This document shows positions 61,200 to 61,258 of a stretch of DNA of 61,258 nt, in pieces. The translations under genes and the position numbers were made by a program. The DNA lies in assembly GCA_049317725.1 (NCBI GenBank), contig JBMOHS010000002.1:1-61258 (forward strand), read 5' to 3'. Under the pieces are notes generated by a model. That model was given only the letters and a program-made list of their open reading frames with translations. It was not told the origin of the DNA and did no database searches. The stretch's first letter is position 1; the number at the start of each line of letters is the position of its first letter. Source of the DNA: CAIOZW01 sp049317725. Lineage in GTDB: Bacteria > Acidobacteriota > Blastocatellia > RBC074.

Positions 61200-61258
61200 G
61201 GTTCCTCTCTTCCAGGGAGATGCCTCACGACAACCCTTGGAATGTCCTGGGAACGATC

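Noticed and set aside
1..61258. CRISPR arrays, insertion sequences, prophage or integron features
   Set aside because: No regularly spaced repeats, transposase, integrase or phage structural motifs were seen on either strand.

Overview
The window is a GC-rich (about 60% by eye), densely coded bacterial chromosome segment. It has no rRNA, tRNA, insertion sequence, prophage or CRISPR array that I can see. The lineage cannot be proved from the sequence. The mix of genes points most to Acidobacteriota, with a related phylum possible: a Planctomycete/Acidobacterium-type ECF sigma factor, a very large secreted BNR-repeat protein, a penicillin-acylase-type Ntn hydrolase, secreted CubicO-type serine hydrolases, SYLF and TerC proteins, a Thermus-type isocitrate dehydrogenase and a full Tad pilus locus. 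Genes for haem (hemW), riboflavin, thiamine (thiC), molybdopterin (moaA) and queuosine (queF) synthesis indicate ordinary chromosomal DNA of a free-living organism.

1-16 kb, housekeeping: a TerC-like membrane protein (cut by the window edge), a tandem universal stress protein, an Nfu iron-sulfur carrier, a diguanylate cyclase, ribosomal protein L28, a three-gene membrane operon (GPDPase-membrane-domain protein, DUF4129, DUF4350), a SYLF protein, gmd-fcl for GDP-fucose, a Cof-type HAD phosphatase, a cyclophilin, a sirtuin and moaA-thiC. 16-31 kb: a penicillin/AHL acylase family enzyme, a CBM9-like protein, clpS-clpA, the 1070-residue BNR protein, a secreted serine hydrolase with isocitrate dehydrogenase, a DHH phosphoesterase, queF and a zinc-ribbon membrane protein. 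32-38.6 kb, minus strand: a tight six-gene operon (polytopic membrane protein, hemW, ltaE, cmk, ribE, ribBA). The RibBA protein has lost the zinc-binding cysteines of its GTP cyclohydrolase II half and carries Gln for the metal-binding His of its RibB half.

38.6-57 kb: a complete Tad (tight adherence) pilus locus on the plus strand. It runs as two tandemly duplicated Flp pilins with duplicated leaders, TadV prepilin peptidase, two TadE-like pseudopilins, CpaB, the CpaC/RcpA secretin, TadG, CpaE/TadZ, the CpaF/TadA ATPase, TadB and TadC. It continues as a translationally coupled tail: a 52-residue single-pass membrane protein, a DUF192 protein, a 563-residue polytopic membrane protein and a TadD-like TPR protein, followed by a winged-helix-like AAA+ ATPase. 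An intrinsic terminator after tadV and a long spacer before cpaE suggest several transcripts. This extended tail is the part most likely to hold undescribed biology.

57-61.3 kb: a membrane-anchored di-haem peroxidase (MauG/CcpA type) beside a Fur-family regulator, deoC, and an ECF sigma factor at the right edge. Non-coding structure includes two strong bidirectional terminators, a TAGGA/TCCTA inverted-repeat array between the HAD and cyclophilin genes, a 9-bp tandem repeat that supplies both the cmk N-terminus and the ltaE stop codon, and two diverged copies of a dispersed 'CACCGAGATCACCGAG' element about 13 kb apart.
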